Assembly (NCBI GenBank): GCA_001780825.1
Contig: MFIX01000082.1
Span: 1 to 7,964 of the forward strand
DNA: 7,964 bases
From: Candidatus Glassbacteria bacterium RIFCSPLOWO2_12_FULL_58_11
GTDB taxonomy: Bacteria; Gemmatimonadota; Glassbacteria; GWA2-58-10
Reading direction: 5' to 3'
Below are positions 7,091 to 7,964 of the stretch, one piece after another; position 1 is the first letter of the stretch; every line of letters begins with the position of its first letter. The notes beneath the pieces were generated by a model. The model did not search any database and was not told where the DNA came from. It was given only the letters and a program-made list of their open reading frames with translations. The position numbers were made by a program, and so were the translations under genes.

Positions 7091-7602
7091 TCTCCGGCCC
7101 CTTTCCCGAGCGCTGCGTTTTGACGGTTGAAGTCGCGGTTTTTGCCTAACCTGCGCCGCCGGCACCTGCCACCAAAACCGCGCCCGGCGCCGGCCATTCC
7201 ACCGTGATGGATATTCTCGCTGTTGCAGGTTGGACAGGCCTGAGGCCTGCCGGTGCCGAACGGCACTTCCCAGGCATGCCCGCAAGCATAACATTTAAAA
7301 GCTCTCATATCAGCCATTTCAACGTTGCCTCCTTCGATGATAAGACATCTGCCTTCGATAAGCGCCTCTGCTGTCTTGCGGCGGGCCTCCGCGACGATCC
7401 GGCCGAAAGTCTGGCGCGAGACATTCATCCTCCGGGCCGCCTCATCCTGGTAGAGGCCCTCCAGGTCAGCCAGGCGCAGGGCTTCGAGCTCATCCAGACC
7501 CAGGCTGACCTGCTCCAGCGCCGAGGCGGGAACACCCGCCGGCTTGAATGTTTTGGCATCCGGTATCCCATTGATTCTTCTGCAGTTTCGCGGCCTGGCC
7601 AT
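7087..7602 (-). CDS. DUF134 family DNA-binding protein with C-terminal zinc ribbon
   Basis: This 171-residue protein starts MARPRNCRRI, the usual opening of DUF134 proteins. A sigma-region-4-like helix-turn-helix occupies about residues 35-82 (LGLDELEALRLADLEGLYQDEAARRMNVSRQTFGRIV...). Residues 104-126 form a zinc ribbon with Cys104-x2-Cys107 and Cys123-x2-Cys126. The tail is Gly/Arg-rich (GAGRGFGGRCRRRRLG). DUF134 proteins are predicted transcription regulators and are often next to, or fused with, NifX-like domains. Here the NifX-like gene follows directly, sharing ATGA. The pairing suggests that the regulator senses, or controls genes for, a metal cofactor carried by the NifX-like protein; this is inference. 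The start is firm: AGGAG (7609-7613) lies 6 nt before the ATG. Just upstream is a strong promoter covered by a palindrome, consistent with autoregulation. Confidence 0.88.
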   Translation of the reverse strand: MARPRNCRRINGIPDAKTFKPAGVPASALEQVSLGLDELEALRLADLEGLYQDEAARRMNVSRQTFGRIVAEARRKTAEALIEGRCLIIEGGNVEMADMRAFKCYACGHAWEVPFGTGRPQACPTCNSENIHHGGMAGAGRGFGGRCRRRRLGKNRDFNRQNAALGKGAGE

Positions 7603-7621
7603 GCTGTTCTCCTCTTAATTC

Positions 7622-7643
7622 ATTATAAGCATATGCTCATAAT
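7622..7643. promoter_or_regulatory. Candidate operator palindrome over the DUF134 promoter
   Basis: The 22-bp element has half-sites ATTATAAGCAT (7622-7632) and ATGCTCATAAT (7633-7643). The reverse complement of the second is ATTATGAGCAT, so ten of eleven positions agree. It covers the -10 box and most of the spacer of the promoter above. A protein dimer bound here would block RNA polymerase. The most economical candidate is the DUF134 protein encoded 19 bp away, but nothing in the sequence proves which protein binds. Confidence 0.65.
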
Positions 7644-7650
7644 AAATCAA
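7622..7650 (-). promoter_or_regulatory. Sigma-70-type promoter of the DUF134-nifX-like operon
   Basis: Read on the minus strand, TTGATT (7650-7645) is followed by a 17-bp spacer and TATAAT (7627-7622), a perfect -10 box at ideal spacing. Transcription would begin near 7615, giving a very short leader that holds the AGGAG ribosome-binding site. The surrounding AT-rich stretch (about 7615-7680) contrasts with the GC-rich genes. Confidence 0.75.
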
Positions 7651-7728
7651 GAGAAACTTTCTATTTTATCCGTTCTGAATGTCGGGGCAGGTCCTCAGGC
7701 AACTCAGGGTTGTAAAAATTTGATCAGG

Positions 7729-7757
7729 TTGAATTATTTCGGTTTCCTGATTAGATT
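7729..7757 (+). promoter_or_regulatory. Possible promoter of the divergent nadA-like gene
   Basis: TTGAAT (7729-7734), a 17-bp spacer and TAGATT (7752-7757) each match four of six consensus positions. The spacing is ideal and the location, 80 nt before the start codon, is reasonable, but the boxes are weak. ATCAGG (7723-7728) and CCTGAT (7746-7751) form an inverted repeat that brackets the -35 box and spacer. Confidence 0.3.
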
Positions 7758-7770
7758 GAGGTTGGTATCT

Positions 7771-7784
7771 GGACTGAAAAGTCC
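7771..7784 (+). other. GAAA-tetraloop hairpin in the leader of the nadA-like gene
   Basis: GGACT (7771-7775), a GAAA loop and AGTCC (7780-7784) form a perfect 5-bp stem capped by a stable GNRA loop. GGT (7764-7766) and ACC (7785-7787) could extend it across a 4-nt bulge (ATCT). It would lie in the 5' leader if transcription starts near 7764. No T-run follows. It may be part of a structured leader; I do not recognise a named riboswitch. Confidence 0.45.
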
Positions 7785-7836
7785 ACCTGCTTTAACCGCA
7801 ATGGCTGATCTATTCAAGGCCGTGGGGAGATATAAG

Positions 7837-7964
7837 ATGAGTAATCTGACATTGGAAATGGTGAAAAAAGACCTTTATTCCAGGCCGCACCCGAGCCTGA
7901 CCCCGATCGATATCGAGGCCAAGGCGCCGCTGGTGCATGAAATACTGGCTCTCAAGGCCAGGCA
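7837..7964 (+). CDS. nadA: N-terminus of a probable quinolinate synthase (3' truncated)
   Basis: Only 42 residues are seen before the window ends: MSNLTLEMVKKDLYSRPHPS, then LTPIDIEAKAPLVHEILALK and ARQ-like residues. The PxPLTPIDIEAKA...IxxLKxR layout resembles the NadA N-terminus just before its RNAVILAHxY motif, which would lie immediately beyond the edge. NadA is a [4Fe-4S] enzyme that makes quinolinate from iminoaspartate and dihydroxyacetone phosphate in NAD synthesis. No catalytic residue or cluster cysteine is visible, so the assignment rests on a short similarity recalled from memory. The ATG at 7837 has a good ribosome-binding site, GGGGAG (7824-7829), 7 nt upstream. An in-frame ATG at 7801 would add 12 residues but lacks such a site. 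The gene diverges from the DUF134 operon. Confidence 0.45.
   Translation, partial: MSNLTLEMVKKDLYSRPHPSLTPIDIEAKAPLVHEILALKAR

Noticed and set aside
7801..7836. Upstream in-frame ATG as start of the nadA-like gene
   Set aside because: No ribosome-binding site precedes it, whereas GGGGAG is well placed for the ATG at 7837.

Overview
This GC-rich window has compact genes, a dockerin-bearing protein, a secreted glycosidase and several families common in anaerobes. That suggests an uncultured anaerobic bacterium, perhaps of the FCB or a similar candidate-phylum lineage. No rRNA or other phylogenetic marker is present, so this placement is a guess. I see no tRNA, rRNA, CRISPR array, insertion sequence or phage gene.

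Left part (1-2625, + strand): the window opens in the C-terminus of a protein that ends in two dockerin-type calcium-binding loops. A perfect 10-bp inverted repeat follows. Next is a 731-residue secreted protein with the alpha-galactosidase (GH36/melibiase-like) barrel layout, although several signature positions are unorthodox. Together these suggest extracellular glycan use.

Middle part (2734-5212, + strand): a small two-CBS-domain protein (Bateman module) overlaps by 17 nt a FapA/DUF342 family protein of 672 residues. The FapA-like protein carries two tandem copies of its N-terminal domain, then a beta-helix, a coiled coil and a small C-terminal strand region. The overlap implies co-translation. 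No flagellar genes are visible. A second palindrome (5304-5331), with the same outer core as the one at 287-310, lies in the next intergenic gap.

Right part (5443-7964): a uroporphyrinogen-decarboxylase-superfamily protein has the His-X-Cys...Cys zinc pattern of corrinoid-dependent methyltransferases. It converges on a minus-strand two-gene unit: a DUF134 DNA-binding protein with a fused zinc ribbon, and a NifX/NifB-type cofactor-binding protein. The two genes overlap by ATGA. Their promoter is unusually clear (TTGATT, 17 bp, TATAAT), and a 22-bp near-perfect palindrome covers its spacer and -10 box, which makes it a strong candidate operator for the DUF134 protein itself. A divergent plus-strand gene, cut by the window end, resembles the N-terminus of quinolinate synthase (NadA). 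Its leader holds repeated TCAGG units and a GAAA-capped hairpin.

The longest stretches without a gene are about 230 bases (5213-5442 and 7603-7836). Both are described in the feature or finding entries.
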